Assembly (NCBI GenBank): GCA_017399905.1
Contig: JAFQAR010000002.1
Location: 1 to 64,000, forward strand
Source: Bacteroidales bacterium
Lineage (GTDB): Bacteria; Bacteroidota; Bacteroidia; Bacteroidales; UBA932
Direction: 5' to 3'
Length of the DNA: 64,000 nucleotides
Both the position numbers and the translations under genes were made by a program. Shown here piece by piece: positions 35,221 to 43,103 of the stretch (position 1 is the first letter of the stretch; each line of letters opens with the position of its first letter). The notes under the pieces were generated by a model. That model did no database searches. It was not told where the DNA came from and saw only the letters and a list, made by a program, of their open reading frames with translations.

Positions 35221-36120
35221 TTACAGCCAAAGGCGGTTTCTCATAAGGGCCCTGGTATCGCTCAGAAGACGGATGAACTCCTCTACTGAGCGTTTTCTGT
35301 ATCTGTTCGTACAGAAGTGGAGGCAACCTTCCATGCTGCACTCGGCGTCGCTTATGTCTATGGGTACCAGACCTTTATGTTCGAGTATCACAGTCTCGGA
35401 AAGTACTGTCACATAGTTGCTTCTGCTCAGAAGGTTGAGGATTGTGTTCACCTCGTTGGCTTCGATGGCTACCTTCAGGTTGAGATTCCTTTCAGCTATG
35501 ATGTTGTCGAAGGTGCTTCTTGCCTGCAGTCCTATGCTCGGAAGTACCAGATCGTATTCCTCGAGGTCGCTGAGCCTTACGAATTCCTTTTTTGTAAGAG
35601 GATGGTCTTCGCGTACGATGATTCTGAGTTTGTTGTCGAACAGGATGTGAGATTCCACATTGTCGTATTTTTCGGATGACCTGAATGAAAGGGCGAAATC
35701 CAGGTTTCCGTCAGACACAAGTTCCATCAGTTCCATGACGTTCTTGTAGCAGATGTTCAGAGTCACATCCGGAAATTCCTTCTTGAAGGCCAGTACGCTT
35801 TCCGTCAGTATGGAGCCGAAGCTGTAAGTCACACCTATATTAAGGACTCCTCTGTGACCTGCTGCCAGATCAAGGATCTTTGCCTTGTTGTCATCAGCCT
35901 CAGCCAATGTCTTCTTTGCGCCTTCAAGAAATGTCTGTCCTGCTTCAGTAAGCGAAACCTTGTGGTTGTTTCTGAAGAAAAGGGCCATGTCAAGCTCTTC
36001 CTCAAGCTGCTTTATCTGCTGAGACAGAGTACTTTGAGTGATGAACAAGGCCTTGGCTGCCTTGGAGAAGCTGAGCAGCTCGGCAGTCTTGACGAAATAT
36101 TTTAACTGACGCAATTCCAT
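35221..36120 (-). CDS. LysR-family transcriptional regulator
   Basis: A 299-residue LysR regulator. The winged HTH occupies residues 1-60 (MELRQLKYFVKTAELLSFSK, FITQSTLSQQIKQLEEELDM). The effector-binding domain follows (about 90-290: GVLNIGVTYSFGSILTESVL, LDFALSFRSS, LSRSNYVTVLSE). Start ATG 36120 gives the canonical N-terminus. It is divergent from the DASS transporter, the usual arrangement for a LysR regulator and its target, so control by a dicarboxylate or similar anion is inferred. A perfect -7 box is 22 nt upstream. Confidence 0.92.
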   Translation of the reverse strand: MELRQLKYFVKTAELLSFSKAAKALFITQSTLSQQIKQLEEELDMALFFRNNHKVSLTEAGQTFLEGAKKTLAEADDNKAKILDLAAGHRGVLNIGVTYSFGSILTESVLAFKKEFPDVTLNICYKNVMELMELVSDGNLDFALSFRSSEKYDNVESHILFDNKLRIIVREDHPLTKKEFVRLSDLEEYDLVLPSIGLQARSTFDNIIAERNLNLKVAIEANEVNTILNLLSRSNYVTVLSETVILEHKGLVPIDISDAECSMEGCLHFCTNRYRKRSVEEFIRLLSDTRALMRNRLWL

Positions 36121-36141
36121 ATCCTCTTTCAATTCCGGCTG

Positions 36142-36149
36142 CAAAAATA
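36142..36149 (-). promoter_or_regulatory. -7 box of the LysR gene
   Basis: TATTTTTG on the reverse strand, a perfect TAnnTTTG match, leader about 15-20 nt. Confidence 0.55.
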
Positions 36150-36250
36150 GGACTAATAAATGCAATAAAACAGCATCTGATATTGATTTATCCAATTCCC
36201 GCAATCGAAAATAACTATCATGGAGGCTTCAGCAGGCAGGATGATGACGA

Positions 36251-36258
36251 TACCTTTG
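36251..36258 (+). promoter_or_regulatory. TACCTTTG promoter of the DASS transporter
   Basis: TACCTTTG with GGCTT 26 nt upstream and GTGCCGAATTTTAAA downstream, like 35032. It places transcription start near 36263, so translation must begin at ATG 36286 rather than at the in-frame ATG 36220. Confidence 0.6.
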
Positions 36259-36285
36259 TGCCGAATTTTAAATCACAATCGGATC

Positions 36286-37788
36286 ATGTTCAAGATATTC
36301 AACGGCATCCATCTCGTCGAGGCATATCACGAATGGAAAAAGCAGAAACGCGATGACAAGATCGTTTCGCGTATGATAAAGCTGGCGATCGCCATAGTGG
36401 TGCTCATCCTTTTATGGTGTCTTCCTTCTTCCGTATATGGTATAGACGGATTGGGAATTGTCCAGCAGAGAGTCATTGCTATCTTCGGATTCGCCATACT
36501 CATGTGGGTATTCGAAGCCATCCCTGCATGGACAACATCAATGGCAGTGGTAGGACTTCTTCTTTTCGCTACATCTGACAGCAGCTTCTGGTTCTTTGAA
36601 AGCGGCCTGAGCGAAGCTGATCTGGCAGATCAGGTTTCCTACAAAGATATTCTCCATTGCTTCGCCGACCCGATAATAATGCTTTTCATCGGTGGATTCA
36701 TCCTTGCTATAGCTGCAACAAAAAGCGGCCTGGACGTCACTCTGGCAAGGATTCTCCTCAAGCCTTTCGGCAAACAGTCTCGTTTTGTCCTGCTTGGATT
36801 CATCCTGGTGACAGCGGTTTTCTCCATGTTCCTGAGCAATACGGCTACAGCCGCAATGATGCTTACATTCCTTACTCCTGTCCTCAGGTCCCTTCCTGCT
36901 GACGGAAAAGGAAAGATAGCTCTTGCCCTCTCGATTCCTATTGCCGCAAACATCGGAGGTATGGCTACACCTATCGGAACACCTCCTAACGCCATTGCCC
37001 TCAAGTACCTCAACGAAGTCCTCGGAATGGAAATCGGATTCGGACAGTGGACCTCGTTCATGCTTCCTTATGTTCTGTTCATATTGGTCATAGCATGGGT
37101 GCTTCTTCTGAAGATGTTCCCTTTCAAGCAGAAGACTATCGAACTCAAGATCGAGGGTGAGACAAAGAAAGACTGGAAATCAATCGTGGTTTATGTCACA
37201 TTTGCTCTGACCATCCTCATGTGGATGCTTGACAAGGTGACCGGAGTCAATTCGAACGTTGTCGCGATGTTCCCTGTAGTGATCTTCTGCGTTACCGGAA
37301 TCATCACCAAGAAGGATCTTGAAGAAATCAGCTGGAGCGTGCTCTGGATGGTTGCGGGTGGTTTCGCCCTTGGAGTCGCTCTTCAGAACACAGGACTTGC
37401 ACAGCAGCTCATCGCCGCAATTCCGTTCGGTTCATGGTCTCCTGCGGTAGTGATCATAGGTTCAGGCCTCATCTGTTACCTTATGGCGAACTTCATCTCA
37501 CACACGGCGACAGCCAACCTCCTCGTGCCTATCCTTGCACTTGCCGGAGGTGCCATGAAGGACATGCTTGCTCCGATGGGTGGAGTGTCGACCCTGCTCA
37601 TTGGTGTTGCGATAGCATCGTCACTCTCAATGGTTCTTCCAATAAGTACCCCTCCTAATGCCATCGCACATGCTACCGGCATGATCGAGCAGAAGGATAT
37701 GGTCAAGACCGGTGTCATAATGGGAGCCGTAGGACTTGTACTCGGCTACTCGATGCTGATGATACTCGGAATGAACGGACTCATATAA
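36286..37788 (+). CDS. DASS-family anion:sodium symporter (SLC13 type)
   Basis: A 500-residue inner-membrane importer of dicarboxylates, phosphate or sulfate driven by sodium. Both DASS signature repeats are present: SNTATAAMMLTFLTPVLRSL with IGTPPNAIALKYL in the first half, and SHTATANLLVPILALAGGAM with STPPNAIAHATGMIEQKDMV in the second. They correspond to the two SNT-type sodium and substrate sites. About eleven membrane helices are seen. Start ATG 36286 was chosen from promoter placement and the typical amphipathic N-terminus. Probably controlled by the divergent LysR. Substrate cannot be read from sequence; C4-dicarboxylates are likely. Confidence 0.93.
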   Translation: MFKIFNGIHLVEAYHEWKKQKRDDKIVSRMIKLAIAIVVLILLWCLPSSVYGIDGLGIVQQRVIAIFGFAILMWVFEAIPAWTTSMAVVGLLLFATSDSSFWFFESGLSEADLADQVSYKDILHCFADPIIMLFIGGFILAIAATKSGLDVTLARILLKPFGKQSRFVLLGFILVTAVFSMFLSNTATAAMMLTFLTPVLRSLPADGKGKIALALSIPIAANIGGMATPIGTPPNAIALKYLNEVLGMEIGFGQWTSFMLPYVLFILVIAWVLLLKMFPFKQKTIELKIEGETKKDWKSIVVYVTFALTILMWMLDKVTGVNSNVVAMFPVVIFCVTGIITKKDLEEISWSVLWMVAGGFALGVALQNTGLAQQLIAAIPFGSWSPAVVIIGSGLICYLMANFISHTATANLLVPILALAGGAMKDMLAPMGGVSTLLIGVAIASSLSMVLPISTPPNAIAHATGMIEQKDMVKTGVIMGAVGLVLGYSMLMILGMNGLI

Positions 37789-37855
37789 TCAATTCTGAAC
37801 CAGATATATGTAGACAATGTTGTGAAACATTGGCAGTACCCAATTTTTAATGCAG

Positions 37856-37889
37856 GAAGGCTGGATCGTCAGATCCGGCCTTCTATTTT
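37856..37889. terminator. Bidirectional terminator between DASS and operon 2
   Basis: Stem GAAGGCTGGATC / GATCCGGCCTTC (one mismatch) with loop GTCA, followed by TATTTTT. It serves the transporter on the plus strand and overlaps the stop of the converging DUF4249 gene. Confidence 0.8.
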
Positions 37890-38932
37890 TCAGGGATGTC
37901 CAGATAACCGGCGTCGGTGACGGTGAGGCCTGAGAAGGTGCCGGCGCCGCCTGCGACATTCGTATATGGGAAGTACGGAGCCTGTCCGAACTGCATCAGG
38001 TCGCTTGTCTGATAAATGATGCTGGATTCGGCATAGCGGTAGAATTCTTCCGATAGCCTGAGCAGCAGAAGGCGGTAGCGGAATTTATACCTTGTAGCCG
38101 GATTCTCCGAATATGTGTAGTCTTCCTGATTTATGAACAGGAACTCCTTTTCGGCCTGCTTTCCGTTGAAATCGAAGTCAGAGAATATGACGAATGAGTT
38201 CAACGGCCACTTGTTCCAGGATTTCCCGAAATGGTTCCGGGGATTGAAGATCATCACGAGCCTGTCCTTGTCGACGGATAATGAGTTGTATCCTTTCTTT
38301 ACATAGGAGCTTTCACATATGTTGATGCCGGACAGCTCGTCATTATGGAAGACCATCTCTTCCGGAACTATCATCACGCCGTAGAAATCTTCTGTCTCGG
38401 CATTGTCGGAGAACTTCAGGTTCATCCTGACCACGTCAGGGCTTTTCAGCTGATACTTTCCCGACATATCCGGATATGCTCCGTATGTTCCGGGATCCAC
38501 TTTCGTCCATTCAAGGTCATAGCTGAATTCAGGAAATGCTTCAGGAATGGTTGTGGCGGCCTTTGCCGGAGGGATACCGGCACCTGAGGCGGATATGTCG
38601 AGCCTGCAGCCCGGAGGGAACGGCTGGTCTGTGAACAGCATGCCGATATCAAGTCCTGATGCAGACCCGTCGTTTCTTTCCAGCTTCACTTCCTTTCCGT
38701 CAGCCGTAATGCTTATAAGGTCGATGGAAGCCTCTCCTTCCGAGCCTGCATTTCCGACCGGACTGGCTATGTCTATGACCAGCACGGTCGTGTCTCCGAG
38801 TCCCGGAAGGATGTTCATGACCATTATGGGCCTGTCATCCATTCCGTTCAGGCTCAGCAAGGTATTTTCGCAAGATGCCGCGGCTGCCAGCAGGACGACA
38901 ATCAAAGGCAGTATGTATGCAGGTCTTTTCAT
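37883..38932 (-). CDS. DUF4249 lipoprotein (operon 2)
   Basis: A 349-residue lipoprotein (AAASC, Cys21) paralogous to 31510-32439: the same two-domain layout, VMNILPGLGDTTVLVIDIAS, an AATTIPEAFPEFSY strand, NAETEDFYGVMIV, and the terminal LLLLRLSEEFYRYAESSIIY to FPYTNVAGGAGTFSGL. It is the last gene of the operon and starts 5 nt after the receptor. Probably the surface lipoprotein partner of the receptor; molecular role unknown. Confidence 0.85.
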   Translation of the reverse strand: MKRPAYILPLIVVLLAAAASCENTLLSLNGMDDRPIMVMNILPGLGDTTVLVIDIASPVGNAGSEGEASIDLISITADGKEVKLERNDGSASGLDIGMLFTDQPFPPGCRLDISASGAGIPPAKAATTIPEAFPEFSYDLEWTKVDPGTYGAYPDMSGKYQLKSPDVVRMNLKFSDNAETEDFYGVMIVPEEMVFHNDELSGINICESSYVKKGYNSLSVDKDRLVMIFNPRNHFGKSWNKWPLNSFVIFSDFDFNGKQAEKEFLFINQEDYTYSENPATRYKFRYRLLLLRLSEEFYRYAESSIIYQTSDLMQFGQAPYFPYTNVAGGAGTFSGLTVTDAGYLDIPEK

Positions 38933-38937
38933 GTGCG

Positions 38938-41352
38938 TCAGAATTTGAGTGTGTAGCTGAATGTCGGTATTATAGGGATCAGGCCTATCGTGGTGATCTC
39001 GCCATACTGTTCATATGCGTAGATCGGGTTCATGCGGCAGTAGGCGTTGTATATGCTCAGGTTCCATATGCTTTCGTTGCCTCTTTTCGTTGTCTTGCGG
39101 AAGTTGAAGCCTACGTCAAGACGGTGGTAGTCGGGCAGGATGGCGTTGTTCGGAGAGGCGTATACGGGAGTATTTCCTGTCATTCCGTGACTGTCGACCG
39201 TGATTCTGTTTCCAGTATGCCAGCACCATCCGAGATATATCTCGAAGCGTTTTCCGAAGCGATGACTTGCGGATATGTTCACTCTGTGGCGATGGTCAAG
39301 TCTGTCCGGGAACCACAGCGGGTACATCTGCGGGAAGAGACGTCCGCTCCATGACAGGGTGTAGTTGACCGATGCGTGGGTCCTGACAGTATTGTAGACA
39401 AGTGATGTCTCAAGTCCGTATGACCGTCCTTTCCCTTCAGGGAAATGCTTCTCCCACCCCTCTATCGGAGGGAACAGCCTGTAGCCGTTGTATTCCCTGA
39501 TATGGTCCATGGTCTTGTAGAATCCCTCGATGTCAAGCCTCATGCTGAACGGGAACGTAAGGTAGGCTCCGGCGGCGAACTGACGTGAGCGCATGGGAGC
39601 GACGTCCTTGGTCGACGGCATCCAGAAACTTGAAGGAAGGTCTATGTAAGCCGTGGTCAGACGGTGCGAATACTGGTTCATCTCGGTGTATGACAGCTTG
39701 ATGGATGCCCATTCTCCCGTCCTGAAGCTGAGCGCAAGTCTCGGCTCGAAACGGAAGTATGTCTTTCCCTTCACTCCGAAAAGGACAGCTCTGAATCCCG
39801 CATTTGCCGAGAACCATCCGTTTACGCTCATCTCGTCTTCGGCATATATGGATATCTCGGAGCCGACATAGGTCTCGCTTTCATTCCCTTCCGAATGGTC
39901 TCCTTCCTCGCTTTCATTCCCTTCCGAATGGTCTCCTTCCTCGGTTCCGTTCATGACGTCGGTATTCCATGACAGCTGCGGCGAATAGACATGAAGCATG
40001 AGGTCGGCCCCGTATCTGAGTCTGTGTACGGAAGTCAGACGGTGGTCGAAATCACCTTTCATTCCCACGTCGTAGATGCCTGTAAGCCATTTCTCGGTCT
40101 GGTTGAACCTGTATTGGGCCTCATTCCTCGATTCTTCCCTGTCCCATGATATCCTTGACCGGAACTGGGTGTAGTAAAGCTTGAAATCCGCATCAAGACG
40201 GTCTGAAAACCTGTGGTACCAGTCTCCGTACCCCATCAGGTTTCCCCAGTGGATTGCATAAATTTCGTCATTGACCATATATGTGTCCGGCCTGTATTTC
40301 TCGCTCATGCTGTAGGCCAGCATGTCATGGCCGGTCACGGCACCGAACCTGAGTATGTCGTCGTCCGATATCCTGTGGGTTATCTTCGCGTTGAAGTCGG
40401 TCATGGCATACCTGACCTGGATGTCTTCATATATTCCGTCATCTGACACATCTTCATATATTGCAAATCCCGGAACGCTCAGGACGTCAAGCCAGCTGCG
40501 TCTCATTCCGACGTTGAAGGATGTCCTGCCCTTCACTATCGGACCTTCGAACTGGACTGCTCCGTTTATCAGTCCGACTGTGAAGCTGCCCTTGTAATCC
40601 GTCATGCTTCCGTCTCTCGTAGTGACGTCTACCACCGAAGAAAGCCGGCCTCCGAAACGTGCCGGAAATCCGCTTTTATAGAAGTCCACACCGTCTACGA
40701 CGTCTGTGTTGAAGGCCGAGTAGAGTCCGGCAAGATGGCTTACGGAATACTGCGGAACACCGTCGTACATATAGAGATTGTCGCTGCCCGTGCCTCCGTG
40801 AACATACAGGCCGTTCATGAGTTCGGTGCCTCCTGTGACACCGGACAGGCCCTGAAGAGCCCTGAGGACGTCAGGAGCACTGAGGGCGGCGAATCCACGC
40901 TTCATGTATGATGCGTCTATGTGCTCCAGTCCGGTCTGGGTACCGTTCCTTTTCCGGTTGATGAAGGCCGTTATCCTCGCCTCGTCGAGGGTGTCCGTCT
41001 GCTCCTCTATGAATATGGTGTAATCCTTCGGCTTTTTCCTGCTGCCTTCCTTTGTGAGGACGACATATTTCTTCATTATTTCATAGGAGATGCCCGTGCC
41101 GGAGAATATGGCGTCGAGGGATTCCTCGAGATTGCCGGAGACTGACGCCGATGCACATTCCATGTCAATCTCCAGAGCCGAGTCATATACGAAATTGACT
41201 CCGAGACGTTCGTGTACGGCCTTCATCTGCGACCTTAGCGTCGGCCTTTCCTGTCTGATGGAAACAGGCAGGGCAAAAGCCTCATGCGATGGGGCTGCAG
41301 ACATCAGGACCGCCATGACGGCGGCTGAAAATATAGACAGGATATGTTTCAT
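38938..41352 (-). CDS. TonB-dependent receptor with STN domain (operon 2)
   Basis: An 804-residue paralogue of the 32445-34877 receptor. It has an STN domain (HERLGVNFVYDSALEIDMEC, LEESLDAIFSGTGISYEI), a plug (SAPDVLRALQGLSGVTGGTE, LYVHGGTGSDNLYMYDGVPQ) and a barrel to SFSYTLKF. Here a FecR anti-sigma and an ECF sigma lie immediately upstream, so the STN domain probably signals ligand occupancy to FecR. An extracellular loop carries an acidic tandem repeat (GDHSEGNESEE twice, encoded at 39877-39942). Start at ATG 41352; TTG 41358 is in frame. Confidence 0.92.
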   Translation of the reverse strand: MKHILSIFSAAVMAVLMSAAPSHEAFALPVSIRQERPTLRSQMKAVHERLGVNFVYDSALEIDMECASASVSGNLEESLDAIFSGTGISYEIMKKYVVLTKEGSRKKPKDYTIFIEEQTDTLDEARITAFINRKRNGTQTGLEHIDASYMKRGFAALSAPDVLRALQGLSGVTGGTELMNGLYVHGGTGSDNLYMYDGVPQYSVSHLAGLYSAFNTDVVDGVDFYKSGFPARFGGRLSSVVDVTTRDGSMTDYKGSFTVGLINGAVQFEGPIVKGRTSFNVGMRRSWLDVLSVPGFAIYEDVSDDGIYEDIQVRYAMTDFNAKITHRISDDDILRFGAVTGHDMLAYSMSEKYRPDTYMVNDEIYAIHWGNLMGYGDWYHRFSDRLDADFKLYYTQFRSRISWDREESRNEAQYRFNQTEKWLTGIYDVGMKGDFDHRLTSVHRLRYGADLMLHVYSPQLSWNTDVMNGTEEGDHSEGNESEEGDHSEGNESETYVGSEISIYAEDEMSVNGWFSANAGFRAVLFGVKGKTYFRFEPRLALSFRTGEWASIKLSYTEMNQYSHRLTTAYIDLPSSFWMPSTKDVAPMRSRQFAAGAYLTFPFSMRLDIEGFYKTMDHIREYNGYRLFPPIEGWEKHFPEGKGRSYGLETSLVYNTVRTHASVNYTLSWSGRLFPQMYPLWFPDRLDHRHRVNISASHRFGKRFEIYLGWCWHTGNRITVDSHGMTGNTPVYASPNNAILPDYHRLDVGFNFRKTTKRGNESIWNLSIYNAYCRMNPIYAYEQYGEITTIGLIPIIPTFSYTLKF
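39877..39942. repeat. 33-nt tandem duplication inside the receptor gene
   Basis: Two identical 33-nt units in a row (39877-39909, 39910-39942) encode an 11-residue acidic repeat, EEGDHSEGNES. Each contains CATTC-CCTTCC-GAATG, a small hairpin. Being a multiple of three, it keeps the frame. Confidence 0.95.
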
Positions 41353-41373
41353 CGTCAAGTCCGGCAGGGAATC

Positions 41374-42192
41374 TTATTTCTTTATTATGGTCACGTCAAG
41401 AGCTGATTCGATGAGGGAGATGATCAGGTCGAGATCGTCATTGTAGAATTCTCCGCTGAGACGCTTGTCGAGGTCTGTGGCTGCGAAAGATACTTTGTAA
41501 TACTCTGACAGACAGTCGAGTACTTCCTTCAGAGGCGTGTCGTCGAAGATGAAGGATCCGCGATTCCATGCAATCGAGTTGATGTCCTGGCCTGCATCTG
41601 CCACCGGCATGTCTCCGCCTTTTTCAAGGCATGCTCCCATGTCTTTGGTGAGCACGATTCCTTCTGATCTTCCGTTCTTTGCGAAAAGGACCTTTCCGTC
41701 CGAAACGTAGACTCTTACCGTTTCCGTTCCGTCCTGCGAACCGTCATTTACCTGGAATTCAGTTCCGAGCACCCTGACGAAGGCCCCGTCTGTCCTGACT
41801 TCGAAAGGTCTGGTCTCATCACGTGCTACATCGAAGAATACCTTGCCGCTCATTTTCACCATACGTTTCCCGTCTTCCCTGTATCTGAGGGTCGAGTTAG
41901 GTGAAAGGGCTACTTCAGATCCGTCCGGCAGGGTGAAGGATCCGGCATATGCAAGGGTTTCGTATTCCGTCCAGCGGCTGTCTTCGATGTTGCGGAAGAT
42001 GAACACGCCCAACAGGACGGCCGCAGCCGCTGCCGCAGCGAATCCGCTCATCATGACAAGAACGTTCCGACGAGGCTTCGGCCTGATGCCGTGGGCTTCG
42101 TTGAAGCGGGATATCGCCTTCCTTGTGTCGAATTTCCCTTCCTGATAATGCTTCAGGACGAAATCCAGATGCTTGTCCTCGAACTGTGACAT
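41374..42192 (-). CDS. FecR-family anti-sigma factor
   Basis: A 272-residue inner-membrane anti-sigma regulator. A cytosolic N-terminal segment (1-50, ending ARPKPRRN-type basic residues) is followed by a membrane helix (about 53-75, VLVMMSGFAAAAAAAVLLGV), a FecR domain (SFTLPDGSEVALSPNSTLRY, GKVFFDVARDETRPFEVRTD, VLGTEFQV) and a DUF4974-type C-terminal STN-like domain (FDDTPLKEVLDCLSEYYKVS). It sits between its sigma factor (77 nt upstream) and its receptor (21 nt downstream). It should hold the sigma factor until the receptor STN domain signals. Confidence 0.92.
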   Translation of the reverse strand: MSQFEDKHLDFVLKHYQEGKFDTRKAISRFNEAHGIRPKPRRNVLVMMSGFAAAAAAAVLLGVFIFRNIEDSRWTEYETLAYAGSFTLPDGSEVALSPNSTLRYREDGKRMVKMSGKVFFDVARDETRPFEVRTDGAFVRVLGTEFQVNDGSQDGTETVRVYVSDGKVLFAKNGRSEGIVLTKDMGACLEKGGDMPVADAGQDINSIAWNRGSFIFDDTPLKEVLDCLSEYYKVSFAATDLDKRLSGEFYNDDLDLIISLIESALDVTIIKK

Positions 42193-42269
42193 AATAAAGG
42201 TTATAGATTCAGGTTATTCCGCTACTATGACGTCAAACCTTCAAGAAAATACTATATCTTCTGTAATTT

Positions 42270-42764
42270 TTATCCGAAAAAGAACATGTAGATCTTGACG
42301 GCCCCGTCCTTAAGGAGCTTCAGGGCCTTGCTTATCTGGTTGCGGACAGTGTTTTCGGATATGCCCATCTCCCTGGCCACCTCCTCGTATTTCAGCCCGT
42401 CCCTCTTGTTCAGCAGGAATGCTTCCCTGCATTTGGGCGGCAGGCTGTCGATGGCGGTCCATAGCCTCGCCTCGGTCTGTGACCTTTCCTCGGCGTCATC
42501 GTCGTCGATGATTCCGTATGTGTCATACGGCTTCAGCGACTCCGTGGCGATGCCTTTCCGGCGCAGCCTGTCCAGGCATCGGTTCCTGACGGTCATGTAC
42601 AGATACGCTCTCCTGTTCGCTATCTCGGTACCCTCCTGCAGCTTCTCCCAGAGCGTGGTGAAGCACTCCTGCACGAGGTCCTCCGCCACATCGGCATCCT
42701 GGACATAGTGCAGGGCATATAGGCACAGAGGCCTGAAATTGTATCTGAACAGATCTTCAAACAT
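42270..42764 (-). CDS. ECF RNA polymerase sigma factor
   Basis: A 164-residue ECF sigma factor of the Bacteroidetes sigma-70 family. Region 2 has LFRYNFRPLCLYALHYVQDA, DVAEDLVQECFTTLW and RRAYLYMTVRNRCLDRLRR. Region 4 has LPPKCREAFLLNKRDGLKYE and EVAREMGISENTVRNQISKA. Start ATG 42764 comes one nucleotide after the stop of the 66-aa membrane protein (TAG-G-ATG), implying coupled translation; TTG 42791 is in frame but lies inside that gene. With FecR and the STN receptor it forms a cell-surface signalling cascade. Confidence 0.94.
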   Translation of the reverse strand: MFEDLFRYNFRPLCLYALHYVQDADVAEDLVQECFTTLWEKLQEGTEIANRRAYLYMTVRNRCLDRLRRKGIATESLKPYDTYGIIDDDDAEERSQTEARLWTAIDSLPPKCREAFLLNKRDGLKYEEVAREMGISENTVRNQISKALKLLKDGAVKIYMFFFG

Positions 42765-42765
42765 C

Positions 42766-42966
42766 CTACTTGCCGAAGACGTCTTTTCCAAGAGAGTAGG
42801 TCCTTATGCCTGCCCAAATGGCCAGCAGCACATAGAGGGCCGCATAGACCTTGGACATCTGGGTCTCAAGTCCCGCCTTGACATGCAGGACCATGAATAC
42901 GACGATGGCAACAAGAGCAAGGGCCATCACGGCAAAATGGAATATCTTCACGAAACGGTTTCCCAT
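42766..42966 (-). CDS. Two-span membrane protein coupled to the ECF sigma factor
   Basis: A 66-residue protein with two helices (IFHFAVMALALVAIVVFMVL and KVYAALYVLLAIWAGIRTYS) joined by a short loop (HVKAGLETQMS), starting MGNRFVK. Family unknown. Its stop is one base from the sigma factor start, so the ribosome probably restarts there. It could tune sigma synthesis or belong to the signalling complex. A near-consensus box TATCTTTA lies upstream at about 42994-43001 on the same strand. Confidence 0.65.
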   Translation of the reverse strand: MGNRFVKIFHFAVMALALVAIVVFMVLHVKAGLETQMSKVYAALYVLLAIWAGIRTYSLGKDVFGK

Positions 42967-43047
42967 AATCCTTTCCTTTAGATTCAGCGGGTAAAGATAG
43001 TAAATTATCGGCTATCTTATGCAAGGACTCCTAAAAAGCCCTGTGCA

Positions 43048-43079
43048 CAAAAAAAAGAGGACGGCCTCTTCAGCCGTCC
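43048..43079 (-). terminator. Terminator of the OmpA/TPR lipoprotein gene
   Basis: On the reverse strand, stem GGACGGC / GCCGTCC closes a loop and is followed by a run of about nine Ts. Confidence 0.85.
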
Positions 43080-43103
43080 CCTGATGTATCCTTGTGTCAG
43101 GAA

